From positions 3,596,001 through 3,660,000 of the forward strand of contig NZ_CP041970.1 of the NCBI RefSeq assembly GCF_009884975.1: DNA of 64,000 nucleotides. Reading direction: 5' to 3'. Positions 7,706-17,365 of this stretch are shown here, in pieces. Below the pieces are notes generated by a model. That model ran no database searches. It was not told the origin of the DNA and was given only the letters and a program-made list of their open reading frames with translations. Positions within the stretch are counted from its first letter, which is position 1. Each line of letters starts with the position of its first letter. The translations under genes and the position numbers were made by a program. The DNA comes from Acinetobacter dispersus (lineage in GTDB: Bacteria; Pseudomonadota; Gammaproteobacteria; Pseudomonadales; Moraxellaceae).

Positions 7706-9973
7706 TTAGTACTTAAAGTTTACAGACAATACTGCACTACGACCTTCCGCTTCTGATGCATAGTGAGAGGCATAGGCTTTGGTAAAGTAACGTGTATCAG
7801 ACAAGTTGTTTACATTAAGCTGTAAGTTTACGTTTTTATTCACGTCATACTTTGCCATCGCATCGTAGCGTACATAGCCTGGAACCCATTTGGTATTGAT
7901 TGCATTACCATAGACTTTATCCATTGCAACTGCACCAGCACCGAGAGTAACTTGTGGTAATACTTTATAAGTTGTCCATAAAGTAGCAGAGTTCTTTGGA
8001 ACGTTTGGTAATTGCTTACCTTTCGCTGCATTTTCAGGAGTACAAACACCAGCACGGTTACAGCTTGGACCTGGGTTAGTATTTTCACTATCTAAATAGG
8101 TATAGCCTGCGCTAACAGCCCATTTATCAGTGATATAACCATTTAAGCCAAGCTCAATACCGTCAACTTTACTATCGCCACCGTTGGTATACGTAGTTGG
8201 ATCAAGTTGGATACGCGTGTTTTGCTTCTCTGTACGGAAAATTGCAGCAGTTGCATTGAGTTTATTGTTGAATAAATCCCATTTTGTACCAATTTCAAAA
8301 GTACGTGCTTTTTCTGGATCTAGATCGCGGTTGTTTGCATTCACCGCAGGTTCAGAGCCATCACCTGCATCGATACCGACTGGGTTTGCAGAGGTCGCAA
8401 AGCTTGCATAGATACTGCCATTTTCAGCAGGTTTAAAGGTTAAGCCAGCTTGATAACTAAAGAAGTCCGTATTATTTTCTAATTTAACACCAGTCGCATT
8501 GGTTTTTAGCTCAGTATCAAATTTATCCCAACGCACACCTAAGTCGAGTAACCATTGTGGTGTAATTTCGATATTATCGAGCGCATAAACGGAAGTCGAT
8601 TCAGATGTCGTGGTTGTAACAGCCTTGTTCGCAGTCACTGTTCCTAAGAAACGATCATTTGAATTTGGATTAAATGTTGATGTACACCAACCATTAGATG
8701 CAGCTAAACCTAAGCTACACGCGCCGTTAGCAACTGCACCGCCAATTGCTTTGGTATTTGGATCAGTAATGGTATAGCTACCTTTATCTGATTCAGCTTT
8801 ACTATATTCAGCACCAACATTAAAGCTGTGTTTGAATGCACCTGTATTAAATTTACCTGTTAACGCTAATTGATCAGAGAACGTATCTGTATCAGTAATA
8901 CGTGTATTGGCACGACGCCAGATACCAGTATCCTTCAATTGACCTGTCGTCGGGTTAAGGAAGTTACCTTGACTGTCATCTGGTTGAGTCCAAATATAGT
9001 CATTTTTAGATTTGTTATAAACTGCTGTATTACTTAAAGTTAAGTTTTCTGTTAAGTCATGCTCTAACTTAAAAGTACCTACTTGGTTTTCTTGTCTTTG
9101 GAAATCACGATCTTTCCAACCATAATAGATGCCTTTTTTAACATCGATTGGTTTTCCTGAACCAGCGGCGAAATTATTCGGGTTGTTATATGGAACACCT
9201 GCATCAGGAGTATCATCAGTTTTTAAGTAATAATAACTTAAAGTTGCACGAGTGGCTGTGTCTAGGCCGAAGGTAATACTTGGAGCGATACCTGCACGTT
9301 TGTATTCTGCACCGTCATCGCCTTGGCCTGCTTTATTGTTGTGATGTCCCATAACCACAACACGAGCCGCAACACCATTACCGAAATCTTTATTACCATC
9401 AAGGGTAATACGTTGATAATCATCGGTACCCCCTTGTACAGATCCTTCTAAGGAATCACCTTTTTTAGCAACTTTAGAAATAAGATTAACGTTACCACCA
9501 ACAGAACCACCACCGCCTAAAGAAGATGAAGAGCCTTTTGATACTTCAACTTGTTCAACCGCAAACATTTCACGGTTTTGAGAAGTGGCGTTACGAATGC
9601 CATCTACATACATTGAGCTTTCAGAGCTATAACCGCGAATAAACGGACGGTCACCGTTTGGGTTACCACCTTCACCCGCACCTAATGTAATACCAGGAAC
9701 GGTACGAAGTGCGTCACTTAAAGTTGTAACCTTGGTATCTTCAATCAGTTGCTTTGAAATCACAGAAATGGATTTTGGAGTATCCAAAAGAGGAGCAACA
9801 AACTTAGTATTTGCAGATTTATCGACTTTGAGGCTTTGTTCTTTTTCAGCTTGAGCATGAATTGTTGGAAGCTGAACTGCCTGATCTTGAGCAATCGCTG
9901 GTACTGCAATTACTGAAAGTGAAGAAGCAATTGCAGAAGAAACGAGTTTCTTCCGTGATTTAATAAAAGACAT
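7706..9973 (-). CDS. TonB-dependent siderophore receptor (Fiu/PiuA-like), receptor 1
   Basis: A 755-residue outer-membrane receptor with a signal peptide (cleavage after about PAIAQ), a plug domain (about 60-170: SISVISKQLIEDTKVTTLSD and VPGITLG, MYVDGIRN, VEVSKGSSSSLGGGG) and a long beta-barrel ending in SVNFKY with the terminal aromatic residue. By family it imports ferric catecholate siderophores using TonB energy. It is followed by a PiuC-type hydroxylase gene, the same arrangement as at 11393-14435. A Fur-box-like site lies upstream at 10008-10026. The exact siderophore cannot be read from sequence. Confidence 0.9.
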   Translation of the reverse strand: MSFIKSRKKLVSSAIASSLSVIAVPAIAQDQAVQLPTIHAQAEKEQSLKVDKSANTKFVAPLLDTPKSISVISKQLIEDTKVTTLSDALRTVPGITLGAGEGGNPNGDRPFIRGYSSESSMYVDGIRNATSQNREMFAVEQVEVSKGSSSSLGGGGSVGGNVNLISKVAKKGDSLEGSVQGGTDDYQRITLDGNKDFGNGVAARVVVMGHHNNKAGQGDDGAEYKRAGIAPSITFGLDTATRATLSYYYLKTDDTPDAGVPYNNPNNFAAGSGKPIDVKKGIYYGWKDRDFQRQENQVGTFKLEHDLTENLTLSNTAVYNKSKNDYIWTQPDDSQGNFLNPTTGQLKDTGIWRRANTRITDTDTFSDQLALTGKFNTGAFKHSFNVGAEYSKAESDKGSYTITDPNTKAIGGAVANGACSLGLAASNGWCTSTFNPNSNDRFLGTVTANKAVTTTTSESTSVYALDNIEITPQWLLDLGVRWDKFDTELKTNATGVKLENNTDFFSYQAGLTFKPAENGSIYASFATSANPVGIDAGDGSEPAVNANNRDLDPEKARTFEIGTKWDLFNNKLNATAAIFRTEKQNTRIQLDPTTYTNGGDSKVDGIELGLNGYITDKWAVSAGYTYLDSENTNPGPSCNRAGVCTPENAAKGKQLPNVPKNSATLWTTYKVLPQVTLGAGAVAMDKVYGNAINTKWVPGYVRYDAMAKYDVNKNVNLQLNVNNLSDTRYFTKAYASHYASEAEGRSAVLSVNFKY

Positions 9974-10301
9974 GAGTACGCCTAAGTATGTAAAAATTTA
10001 TGCAAAGGATAATCATTGTCATTTCTATATTCATTTGTTTTGGATTGGTTTTTTCAATTGTTTCTAATTGTTACAATGGAAACTTAAATAATTTTTCGTC
10101 CTTAATTGTTCAAAAATGTTGTTAATTTGTTGATTTTTTTATTTAATCTAAAAAAACGATTGTGGTTTAAATATTGACGCTTAATTCTGATGTTATGATT
10201 TTTTTCATTTTACTAAAGTTTTATTTATATGATTTATCTTCAAAAGCCTGAAAGTGTTTTGAATATCAGTTTGTTAAGGTAACGAGATGCAGTAAAGCGG
10301 A
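9974..10301. other. Intergenic region upstream of receptor 1
   Basis: About 330 AT-rich bases between the hydroxyacid oxidase stop and the receptor 1 start. It holds the Fur-like site and, presumably, the receptor promoter. I see no terminator stem of note after the oxidase gene and no small gene. Confidence 0.6.
10008..10026 (-). promoter_or_regulatory. Fur-box-like site upstream of receptor 1
   Basis: The sequence GATAATCATTGTCATT on the plus strand fits the three-hexamer Fur motif, with GACAATGATTATC on the other strand matching 11 of 13 consensus bases. It lies about 35-50 bases before the receptor start, where iron-bound Fur would repress. Confidence 0.7.
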
Positions 10302-11393
10302 TTATTGATTAATAAAGTCATGGTTAATCTCTTGTAAAGTTGTTGTTCCCATTAAGGCCATGGTGACCTCAAATTCTTCCTTTAAGATTTTAAGTACATG
10401 GGCAACACCTAAGGCACCAGCCGTTGCCAAGCCATAAATATAAGGACGGCCGATCAGTACGGTGGATGCGCCCAGTGCTATTGCTTTAAATATATCTGAA
10501 CCACGACGAATTCCGCCATCTAACAGTAGGGGATAACTGACTGGAACAACGGCTCTGATTTTTTGTAGCGCAATTAATGGAGGAATAGTGGTATCCAGTA
10601 CGCGGCCACCATGATTGGAAACGATCAGACCTGAAACACCATATTCGACCGCTTTCTTGGCATCCGCGGGATGCAATACACCTTTAAGGATCACTGGCAG
10701 TTTTGTATTTCTAATCAACCACTCAATATCCTCCCATTTTGGTGCTATTTTCATTAGACCTTGAAAAATAGGGTGCTCGTCAGCAGCCAAATTACCAATT
10801 TCTAAATCAACTGATGCATGTGGATGTGGCATTTCATTGGGAAGTTGAAAGAAGATTTTACGCTCTCGATCTCGGATACCTGTATGTGGCGCGTCGATGG
10901 TGATCACGATCGCTTTATAATTGTGTTGTTCTGCAAGCTGAATTAAAGCCAATGATTTTTCTCGGTTAGCTTGCCAATAAAGTTGAAACCATTTGTACGG
11001 ATTCTCTTTATTCAAAGCTTCCATATGTGTGTTGCTTAATGTACTGAGGACAAAGTTACTCTGCATTAACTCAGCGGCAAGTGCTGTGGCTTGCTCCGCT
11101 TGAGGATGGAAAAGTGCCTGATGCCCAATGGGAGCAAGAAAAATTGGATGAGGGTAGTCCATCCCAAATAAATTGAGCCGAGTATTGCCCTGAGAAAAGT
11201 CATTTAAATGTCGTGGAATAAGATGAATATCTTGAAACTGGAGCTGATTTTCTTGCACGCTTAGTTCATGCATCGCACCGCCTTGTAAATAATGCCAAGT
11301 TGCCTCTGCCAAATGTTGTGAAGCTTGTTGCTCGTAATCCGCCACGGTTTGTAAATGAGCAGGGATTATGGTCAATGGCGGAAGAGGTGACAT
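10302..11393 (-). CDS. FMN-dependent alpha-hydroxy-acid oxidase/dehydrogenase (LldD/glycolate oxidase family)
   Basis: A 363-residue TIM-barrel flavoenzyme that oxidises a 2-hydroxy acid to the 2-keto acid. The catalytic histidine is in SNHGGR (H261, R264), and LDGGIRRGSDIFKA (about 291-304) binds the FMN phosphate. I chose the ATG at 11393 because it shares a base with the hydroxylase stop (TAATG) and has GGGGA before it; a start 15 bases upstream is open but has no clear ribosome site. It is thus coupled to hydroxylase 2 and belongs to the receptor 2 operon. The substrate is unknown; the context suggests a ligand related to siderophore handling, but this is inference. Confidence 0.85.
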   Translation of the reverse strand: MSPLPPLTIIPAHLQTVADYEQQASQHLAEATWHYLQGGAMHELSVQENQLQFQDIHLIPRHLNDFSQGNTRLNLFGMDYPHPIFLAPIGHQALFHPQAEQATALAAELMQSNFVLSTLSNTHMEALNKENPYKWFQLYWQANREKSLALIQLAEQHNYKAIVITIDAPHTGIRDRERKIFFQLPNEMPHPHASVDLEIGNLAADEHPIFQGLMKIAPKWEDIEWLIRNTKLPVILKGVLHPADAKKAVEYGVSGLIVSNHGGRVLDTTIPPLIALQKIRAVVPVSYPLLLDGGIRRGSDIFKAIALGASTVLIGRPYIYGLATAGALGVAHVLKILKEEFEVTMALMGTTTLQEINHDFINQ

Positions 11394-12076
11394 TAGAAAA
11401 TCCCCCATTGTCTTAAGAGGTTGTGATAGTGACTGGTCAAAGCAACCACTTCCTCAGTATCGCCAAGCTGTTGTCTTAGTTTTAGAATGGTCATATCAAG
11501 GTTAAACAGCATAGTACGTTGCCAGTCATCTTTCACCATGCTTTGAATCCAAGTGAAAGCGGCAATTCGACTGCCTTGAGTGACGGGCTCAACGCGATGC
11601 AGACTTGTGGACGGATATAAAATCGCATCACCCGCATCTAGCTTAACTTCATGGCTGCCATAGGTATCCTCAACAATCAGTTCTCCACCTTCATATTCAT
11701 CGGGTTCGGATAAAAAAACCGTAATAGAAACATCGGTGCGAATCATTTGTCCTGTTTTTGAAGAGGCCTGAACAGCGCTGTCGACGTGGTTGCCATAATT
11801 GCCCTGATTTTGATAGCAATTAAACATTGGCGATAAAATGTGTTGGGGCAGGGCGGCTGAACGTAACAGTAAATTGTGTTGTAACGCATTTAGAACAGAC
11901 AGACTTAGGGATTGATAAACATCACTATGGATATCAATCTGTAAATTATTTTTAGTTTTCTGAGCTTGTGCACCTGCGCTTTGCGCGCCATTGACCCATG
12001 CTGAGGCTGGCTGCATTTGTTGGCGTAGTTCTAACACTTGTTGTTTACTGAGCAGCTCAGGAATGTGCAACATCAT
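11393..12076 (-). CDS. piuC: PKHD-type Fe(II)/2-oxoglutarate hydroxylase (PiuC type), copy 2
   Basis: A 227-residue paralogue of the gene at 6919-7602. H97-x-D99 (NHVDS), H160 (TSLHRV) and R170 form the iron and 2-oxoglutarate sites, and LSEPDEYEGGELIVEDTYG is shared almost exactly with copy 1. The segment around residues 20-50 differs strongly between the copies, so they may have different substrates. It lies 97 bases downstream of receptor 2 and is translationally coupled to the FMN oxidase. Which of the two copies is the true piuC orthologue cannot be decided by eye. Confidence 0.88.
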   Translation of the reverse strand: MMLHIPELLSKQQVLELRQQMQPASAWVNGAQSAGAQAQKTKNNLQIDIHSDVYQSLSLSVLNALQHNLLLRSAALPQHILSPMFNCYQNQGNYGNHVDSAVQASSKTGQMIRTDVSITVFLSEPDEYEGGELIVEDTYGSHEVKLDAGDAILYPSTSLHRVEPVTQGSRIAAFTWIQSMVKDDWQRTMLFNLDMTILKLRQQLGDTEEVVALTSHYHNLLRQWGIF

Positions 12077-12101
12077 ATTTAAAACCCTTCAAAAAAATAC
12101 A

Positions 12102-12134
12102 GCCTGTCGAAAAAGTATACCTTTTCTAACAGGC
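12102..12134 (-). terminator. Stem-loop between receptor 2 and hydroxylase 2
   Basis: GCCTGT pairs with ACAGGC, with an inner GAAAAAG/CTTTTC stem. It stands in the same position as the hairpin between receptor 1 and hydroxylase 1, but has no clear U-run and is weaker. Confidence 0.4.
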
Positions 12135-12173
12135 CGAGTTCATCTATTCAAGCTTCAATTTTGATTGAATAAT

Positions 12174-14435
12174 TTAGAACTTGTAGTTGAATGTTAATGC
12201 TGCTGAGCGAGGTTGACCGAGCACAAAACGGCTACCACCATTGTTCAATGCACTGATGTAGTCTTTATCTGCTAAGTTATAGATATTGAGGTTAAGTGAC
12301 GCATTTTTGTTGAAGCTATAACCTGCCATTGCATCAAATACAACATACGATGGTACTTTTGGCATATTGGCTAGCGCAGTGCTGTCGGTAATGACACGTT
12401 TTTGTTCATCTACATAACGTGCACCTAAGCCTACTTTAAAGCCAGCGATGTCATAGGTGGTCCATAACGTTGCAGTCCAATCAGGTGACCAACGAACAGA
12501 ATCTGTTACTGTTTTTTCGCCAGTCGTACCAAAGCTCTGTTGGTTTTTTTGCTTGGTTTTCATGTGGGCAACACCCGCAGAAATATTCCACGCATCGGTA
12601 ATTTGACCCACAACACCAAGTTCAACACCTTCAACTCGTGTTTTACCTTCTTGAACAGATTCTTTGGTAATTGGGTCAGTGGTAAATTGGTTTTCATTTT
12701 CTGTGCGATAAACGGCAGCGTTTAATGCCAGTTTATTTTTCAACACATCCCATTTTGCACCCACTTCATAGTGGTTGGTTTCTTGGGGCTTTGAACGTGC
12801 ATTATTGGCTGCCTGAGTACCAGTGGTTTCAGCGGATAATCCAAAGTTTGCACTACCTGGAGGTGTGAGTGATTTTGCATAAGATGCATAGACACTGCTG
12901 TTTTCAGTTGGCTTAAATAAGCTGCCCAATTTCCAACTGACTAAAGTGTCATGTGCTTTTAGGTTGGTCGGTGTTTTAGTGACTGCAAGCGTGTTTGAAT
13001 CTGTTGCTACAGCAAGTGCTTCATAATCAGTTTCGTAGTAATCAACACGAACACCACCATTAAACTGCAAACGATCGTTGAGTAATTTAATGGTATCAAA
13101 CAAATATGCCGCAGCTGTCCGTGTTTCACCATCCGTATATGCACCCGTATGGACTAAGCTTGGAATAACATCGTAATGATTTGGATTGTATAGATTTGCA
13201 GCTGGTGTTGTTGGTGCTTTTTGACCAGGTGTTTGTGTTGATAAAGTACGTGAAATTTGCTGTTCTTGTAAGAACTCTAAACCTGTGACTAGGTCATGTT
13301 CAACGACACCTGTTTTAAAATTCACATTGAGTGATGAGGTATTGGCAAGAATTTTATTTTCCTGATCAACCCCTTGATGTGAGCGAGAAATCGTCCATGC
13401 ATCTGGATTGTTTGATCCATTCTTATTTAAGGCATTAATACCTGTTAATGCACGATTCATTTTTGACTTACCGTAACGAGAGGTATTGGTAAATTTAATT
13501 TTATCGCCAAAATCACTTTCAACTTTTGCAGTCACCATATCAGCGTCAATATCTTCATAGTCATTGACACTGCCATAGTAATTCGAACGATCAACTTCTT
13601 TTGCCTTATTTAAATCGGCATCAGCATTGTAGAAGCCTTTCATTCCGACTGTAGGAATACCACCATCAGGAATATTATTTTGGCGAACATGCTGAGAATA
13701 TAGGTAGAAGCGAGTGTCTGTGTTCAAACCGAAAGCAATCGATGGTGCAATTGCCCAACCATTATTTTCTAAAACATCTCGTCCTTCAACGCCGCCGTCT
13801 TGTCCCATTACATTTAAACGAACTGCTGTGCTTTCATTAATTGCTTGATTGATGTCTGCAGTTAAGCGTGCATTTTCAGCAGTATTGTAACGTGCTGAAA
13901 CTTCACGACTACTTTCAGCTTTAGGTAACTTGGTGACTAAGTTGATATAACCCGATGCTGCACCGCGACCTGCTTCAGAGCCAGAAGGACCTTTTACAAC
14001 TTCAATCTGTTCTAGGTTGAATACATCACGGCTTACGGCACCAAGATCGCGGATACCATCGACATAAGTAGATGTTTGCGTTGAGAAACCACGCATCTGG
14101 AAGGTGTCGCCTGCGCTGGTATTACCATTCTCACCCATTTGTAGTGTGATGCCCGGGGTATTACGCAGTGCTTCCATTAATGATGCAGCACCTTGTTCCT
14201 GTAATAGTTCTTTTTTGATGACTTGTACAGTTTGAGGGGTATCGAGTAGGGGTTGTGTATATTTTGGAGAGCTAACAGTATCTACTTTATAGGTATTTTC
14301 TGCATTTACTTCAATTGTTGGAAGCTTTGCCACACTTTCTTCTTTAGGGGCAGCATGTGCTGCTAGAGGAAGACTTGCTGCAAGCGCAACTAACGGTGTG
14401 GTACGAAAATGTTTACGACTTTTGATTTTTGCCAT
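12174..14435 (-). CDS. piuA: TonB-dependent siderophore receptor (PiuA-like), receptor 2
   Basis: A 753-residue outer-membrane receptor. It has a signal peptide ending near AAHAA, a plug with TVQVIKKELLQEQGAASL, NTPGITLQMGENGNTSAGD, TYVDGIRDLG and IEVVKGPSGSEAGRG, and a barrel ending LTFNYKF. The plug motifs closely resemble PiuA, which in Pseudomonas and Acinetobacter imports catechol siderophores and is the entry route for siderophore-linked beta-lactams. An excellent Fur site lies upstream. It heads a receptor-hydroxylase-FMN oxidase operon. PiuA identity is likely but rests on remembered motifs. Confidence 0.88.
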   Translation of the reverse strand: MAKIKSRKHFRTTPLVALAASLPLAAHAAPKEESVAKLPTIEVNAENTYKVDTVSSPKYTQPLLDTPQTVQVIKKELLQEQGAASLMEALRNTPGITLQMGENGNTSAGDTFQMRGFSTQTSTYVDGIRDLGAVSRDVFNLEQIEVVKGPSGSEAGRGAASGYINLVTKLPKAESSREVSARYNTAENARLTADINQAINESTAVRLNVMGQDGGVEGRDVLENNGWAIAPSIAFGLNTDTRFYLYSQHVRQNNIPDGGIPTVGMKGFYNADADLNKAKEVDRSNYYGSVNDYEDIDADMVTAKVESDFGDKIKFTNTSRYGKSKMNRALTGINALNKNGSNNPDAWTISRSHQGVDQENKILANTSSLNVNFKTGVVEHDLVTGLEFLQEQQISRTLSTQTPGQKAPTTPAANLYNPNHYDVIPSLVHTGAYTDGETRTAAAYLFDTIKLLNDRLQFNGGVRVDYYETDYEALAVATDSNTLAVTKTPTNLKAHDTLVSWKLGSLFKPTENSSVYASYAKSLTPPGSANFGLSAETTGTQAANNARSKPQETNHYEVGAKWDVLKNKLALNAAVYRTENENQFTTDPITKESVQEGKTRVEGVELGVVGQITDAWNISAGVAHMKTKQKNQQSFGTTGEKTVTDSVRWSPDWTATLWTTYDIAGFKVGLGARYVDEQKRVITDSTALANMPKVPSYVVFDAMAGYSFNKNASLNLNIYNLADKDYISALNNGGSRFVLGQPRSAALTFNYKF

Positions 14436-14557
14436 TGAGAGAACCCCTGAAATTGAAGTGTGAATGACAGAACTTTCAACCTGATGAAACTTTTACAGAA
14501 AAAGGAGTAAAAGTAGATTAATTGTTAATCTATGTAACAATATGTGCGAAGTCTATT

Positions 14558-14576
14558 GATAATTATTATCGTTATC
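14558..14576 (-). promoter_or_regulatory. Fur box upstream of receptor 2
   Basis: The 19 bases match the classic Fur consensus at 16 of 19 positions (GATAATTATTATCGTTATC). It lies about 120-140 bases before the receptor 2 start. Confidence 0.85.
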
Positions 14577-14865
14577 AATAGCTTTAGCTTCTGTGTAAAG
14601 AGCTGTATATGTTTATTGTTTTGAAATTTAAAGATATTTTCTCGAATTGGTATTAATGATGAATAGTTGTGCAAAATGATAATGTAGTGATGGTTATATT
14701 TAATATGTTGATATAAAAGTATTTATTTGAACTTTTTATTTAATTTAAGGGTTGGTCTTAGAGGGTCAAATATCTGAACATAAGGGGCATAGAGTAGGGT
14801 TCGGATGAGCTTTATATGAATATTTCTGTAAAATTGATTTTGAGTTGAGTATGTTAGATGAGTGT

Positions 14866-14902
14866 TTCACTAGTCATTAGATGATTTCTAATGACTAGTG
14901 AA
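14866..14902. terminator. Perfect 16-bp stem-loop downstream of the PirA-type receptor gene
   Basis: TTCACTAGTCATTAGA and its exact complement flank a five-base loop, 11 bases beyond the stop codon. Position suggests a transcription terminator or a 3'-end stabilising stem, although no U-run follows on the minus strand. Confidence 0.6.
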
Positions 14903-14912
14903 AAGATTGTGT

Positions 14913-17117
14913 TTAGAAAGAGAAAGTTGTGCTTAATTGAACGCGACGACCTTCTTGGGTATTGCTGTAGCGGTTATAATAGCTAGTACCAACACGCTCA
15001 TAGTCATTGAAATTCTTATCAAAAACATTATACAACGCAACGCCCAAGTTCCAGTTTGGTGTGATATTAAAATTAGAGCCTACATGTAATAAGGCATATT
15101 CTTTATAATCACCCAAAGCATCGTAAGCATTTTTTTCTGCAGTGCTCATATTTTGATAAGTTTTGAGGTAGCGAGCCCTTTCACTGCGGTATTCACCACG
15201 AGCCCAAAGTTGGATATTGTCATCTGCCTGCCATTTAAGTGAAGCATTTGCAATATGTTCAGGCGTATCGTTAAGTGGTGGATTTCCAATGCTCTTATCT
15301 TTAATCTCTGTGTTTGTCCACGTGTAGTTGATACCAAATTTCCAATCAGGTACAAATTCCCAGTTAAATCCTGTTTCTACCCCATAAATTTCAGCTTTTT
15401 CAGCATTGGTTGGTCGTGTAACGTTCCATGAGCGAGTACCCGTATCTCCATTTTCCATTAGCCAAGGTGTGCCAACGCTTGCCATAAAGTTTTCACAGGC
15501 AACTTTTCCTCCGAAAGCATCACTACTGGCAGCATCACAAGTTCTTTCAATTGCCCCAGTTACGATTTTGTCTTTAACTTGGCTATAAAAAGCCGTCATA
15601 TTGGCATCAAAATTAGAGCCATTACTAAAATATGTTCCGATTTCGAAGTTATTACTTTTTTCAGGTTTTAAATTTGGATTTCCAAAGAGAGGAGTCCGGC
15701 CTTGTCCACCAACGTTATAGATACCATCAGTTAAACGCTCAAGTCTCGGTGCTTTGTAGCCCTCGTTATATCCACCTTTAAATGTCCAGTTGTCATTCGC
15801 ATTCCAGACTAGATAAGCACGTGGAGTCCAGAAGTCTCCAAAGGTATCATGGTCGTCGTATCGTAAACCAAGTGTAAGTGCCAGACTATCTGTGATTGAC
15901 CATGTATCTTCAGCGAAAAGACCTAGCTGTTTAAAGGAGATTTCTTTATTGGCACGTAAACCATCTTTGATATTAGCTTCCCACCATTGGCCACCTAGAG
16001 TGATTTTATGACCCGAGAAATGTTCAGTCGTAAATTTGGTATCAAAAGTTGTATCTTCACTTTCTAGAAGTCTTGGAGTAATGGCTTTAGATCCGTTTTG
16101 CGCGCGAGAAGGAATTAGACGACCAATAGTTTCGGTCTGAATATTACTAATACTGGATTCTAAATTACCAAAATCGCTTCTCCATGTATGCGCTAAAATA
16201 TATTTTTCACGATTATATTTTTGAGACTCTGCATAGCCTCCATTGGCACCTAAAGTACCCAGTTGTCCCTTGCTGTTATCGTACCATTGCTGTGTTTGCT
16301 CGTATTCCACTGATAAATCATGGTTATCTGTCGGGGTAAGAGTTAAGCGTGCACCAATGGTTTCAATATCGGATTTGGTTGGGTTATTTCCCATATTCAA
16401 TGATTCATCAGTTGACTCATCATCCTTTCTAACAACATTGGATTGGTCTCTCTCCGCCTTTCTGCCTCTTAATTGTAAACCTAGTAGATTTTTTATAAGT
16501 GGACCCGTAATAAATGCATCGACAGAGCGTTGATTACCAAAATCAGATGAGTTAGGTAGAATTGTGCCTTCTAAAGTTACTGAGCCTGTCCATTCATCAG
16601 TTACTTTTTTAGTAATAATATTGACTACGCCACCCATAGCATCAGAACCATAAAGTGTAGAAGCAGGCCCTCGAATTACCTCGATTCGCTCAATTGCAGA
16701 TATTGGGGGAATAAAACTGTTATTGGATTCACCAAAACCATTTGGCGTAATGTCGCCTGTACTGTTTTGTCTTCTACCATCTACTAATACAAGTGTGTAT
16801 TCAGAATCCATTCCTCGAATACGGATATTCAAACCACCTGTTTTACCTGCTGTTGGGCTGATATCAACGCCTTCTACATCAATTAATGCATCTGCAATGG
16901 AATTAATTCTTTTATCTTTCAAATCTTGAGCAGTAATGACTGTGATACTTGCTGGTGCATTTTTAATATCTTGTTCAAATCCAGCTGCCGATACCACAAT
17001 GGTTGCAAGTTGGTGTGTGTTGGTATTTTCAGATGCTGTCGTTGTATCTGCGAAAGCGGATGTGGTCATTACCCCAAGTAATGCAAATGAAAGGGGATTC
17101 AAATTAAATTTACTCAT
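14913..17117 (-). CDS. pirA: TonB-dependent catecholate receptor (PirA/FepA type)
   Basis: A 734-residue outer-membrane receptor with a signal peptide (cleavage after SAFA), a TonB-box-like LATIVVSA, a plug (about 50-170: PASITVITAQDLKDKRI, GLNIRIRGMDSEYTLVLVDG, IERIEVIRGPASTLYGSDAMGGVVNIITKK) and a barrel ending LSTTFSF. The order and wording of these motifs match FepA/PirA proteins, which take up ferric enterobactin-like siderophores. In Acinetobacter, PirA works beside PiuA. A Fur site sits upstream. It is transcribed alone and ends at a long perfect stem-loop. Confidence 0.88.
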   Translation of the reverse strand: MSKFNLNPLSFALLGVMTTSAFADTTTASENTNTHQLATIVVSAAGFEQDIKNAPASITVITAQDLKDKRINSIADALIDVEGVDISPTAGKTGGLNIRIRGMDSEYTLVLVDGRRQNSTGDITPNGFGESNNSFIPPISAIERIEVIRGPASTLYGSDAMGGVVNIITKKVTDEWTGSVTLEGTILPNSSDFGNQRSVDAFITGPLIKNLLGLQLRGRKAERDQSNVVRKDDESTDESLNMGNNPTKSDIETIGARLTLTPTDNHDLSVEYEQTQQWYDNSKGQLGTLGANGGYAESQKYNREKYILAHTWRSDFGNLESSISNIQTETIGRLIPSRAQNGSKAITPRLLESEDTTFDTKFTTEHFSGHKITLGGQWWEANIKDGLRANKEISFKQLGLFAEDTWSITDSLALTLGLRYDDHDTFGDFWTPRAYLVWNANDNWTFKGGYNEGYKAPRLERLTDGIYNVGGQGRTPLFGNPNLKPEKSNNFEIGTYFSNGSNFDANMTAFYSQVKDKIVTGAIERTCDAASSDAFGGKVACENFMASVGTPWLMENGDTGTRSWNVTRPTNAEKAEIYGVETGFNWEFVPDWKFGINYTWTNTEIKDKSIGNPPLNDTPEHIANASLKWQADDNIQLWARGEYRSERARYLKTYQNMSTAEKNAYDALGDYKEYALLHVGSNFNITPNWNLGVALYNVFDKNFNDYERVGTSYYNRYSNTQEGRRVQLSTTFSF

Positions 17118-17179
17118 AACTAGAGTTCCAAAGCTGGACGAGAAAAACAGAACAATTGTTCAAAAAGAATGCAAAGTAT

Positions 17180-17199
17180 AGTGATAATACTTATCACTA
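17180..17199 (-). promoter_or_regulatory. Fur-box-like palindrome upstream of the PirA-type gene
   Basis: AGTGATAATACTTATCACT is a near-perfect palindrome containing GATAAT, about 14 of 19 matches to the Fur consensus in the best register, 60-80 bases before the receptor start. Confidence 0.7.
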
Positions 17200-17365
17200 A
17201 CAACAAAAAATAACGTTTGTTTTAAGATTCATTTAAGAAAACTATGATTTTGGCTAAAATAAGAAATATATTTGCTTTTTTAGCATCCGATTTTGTATAT
17301 CCAGAAAGTTGTCATATAATGTGGCACTTTAAAAATTGTTATTACTAACTAATATCGAGGAAGCC

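Larger units (their letters stand above)
14436..14912. other. Intergenic region between pirA-like gene and receptor 2
   Basis: About 480 AT-rich bases. It contains the receptor 2 Fur box and a perfect 16-bp stem-loop beyond the PirA-type gene. I find no further gene in it. Confidence 0.6.
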
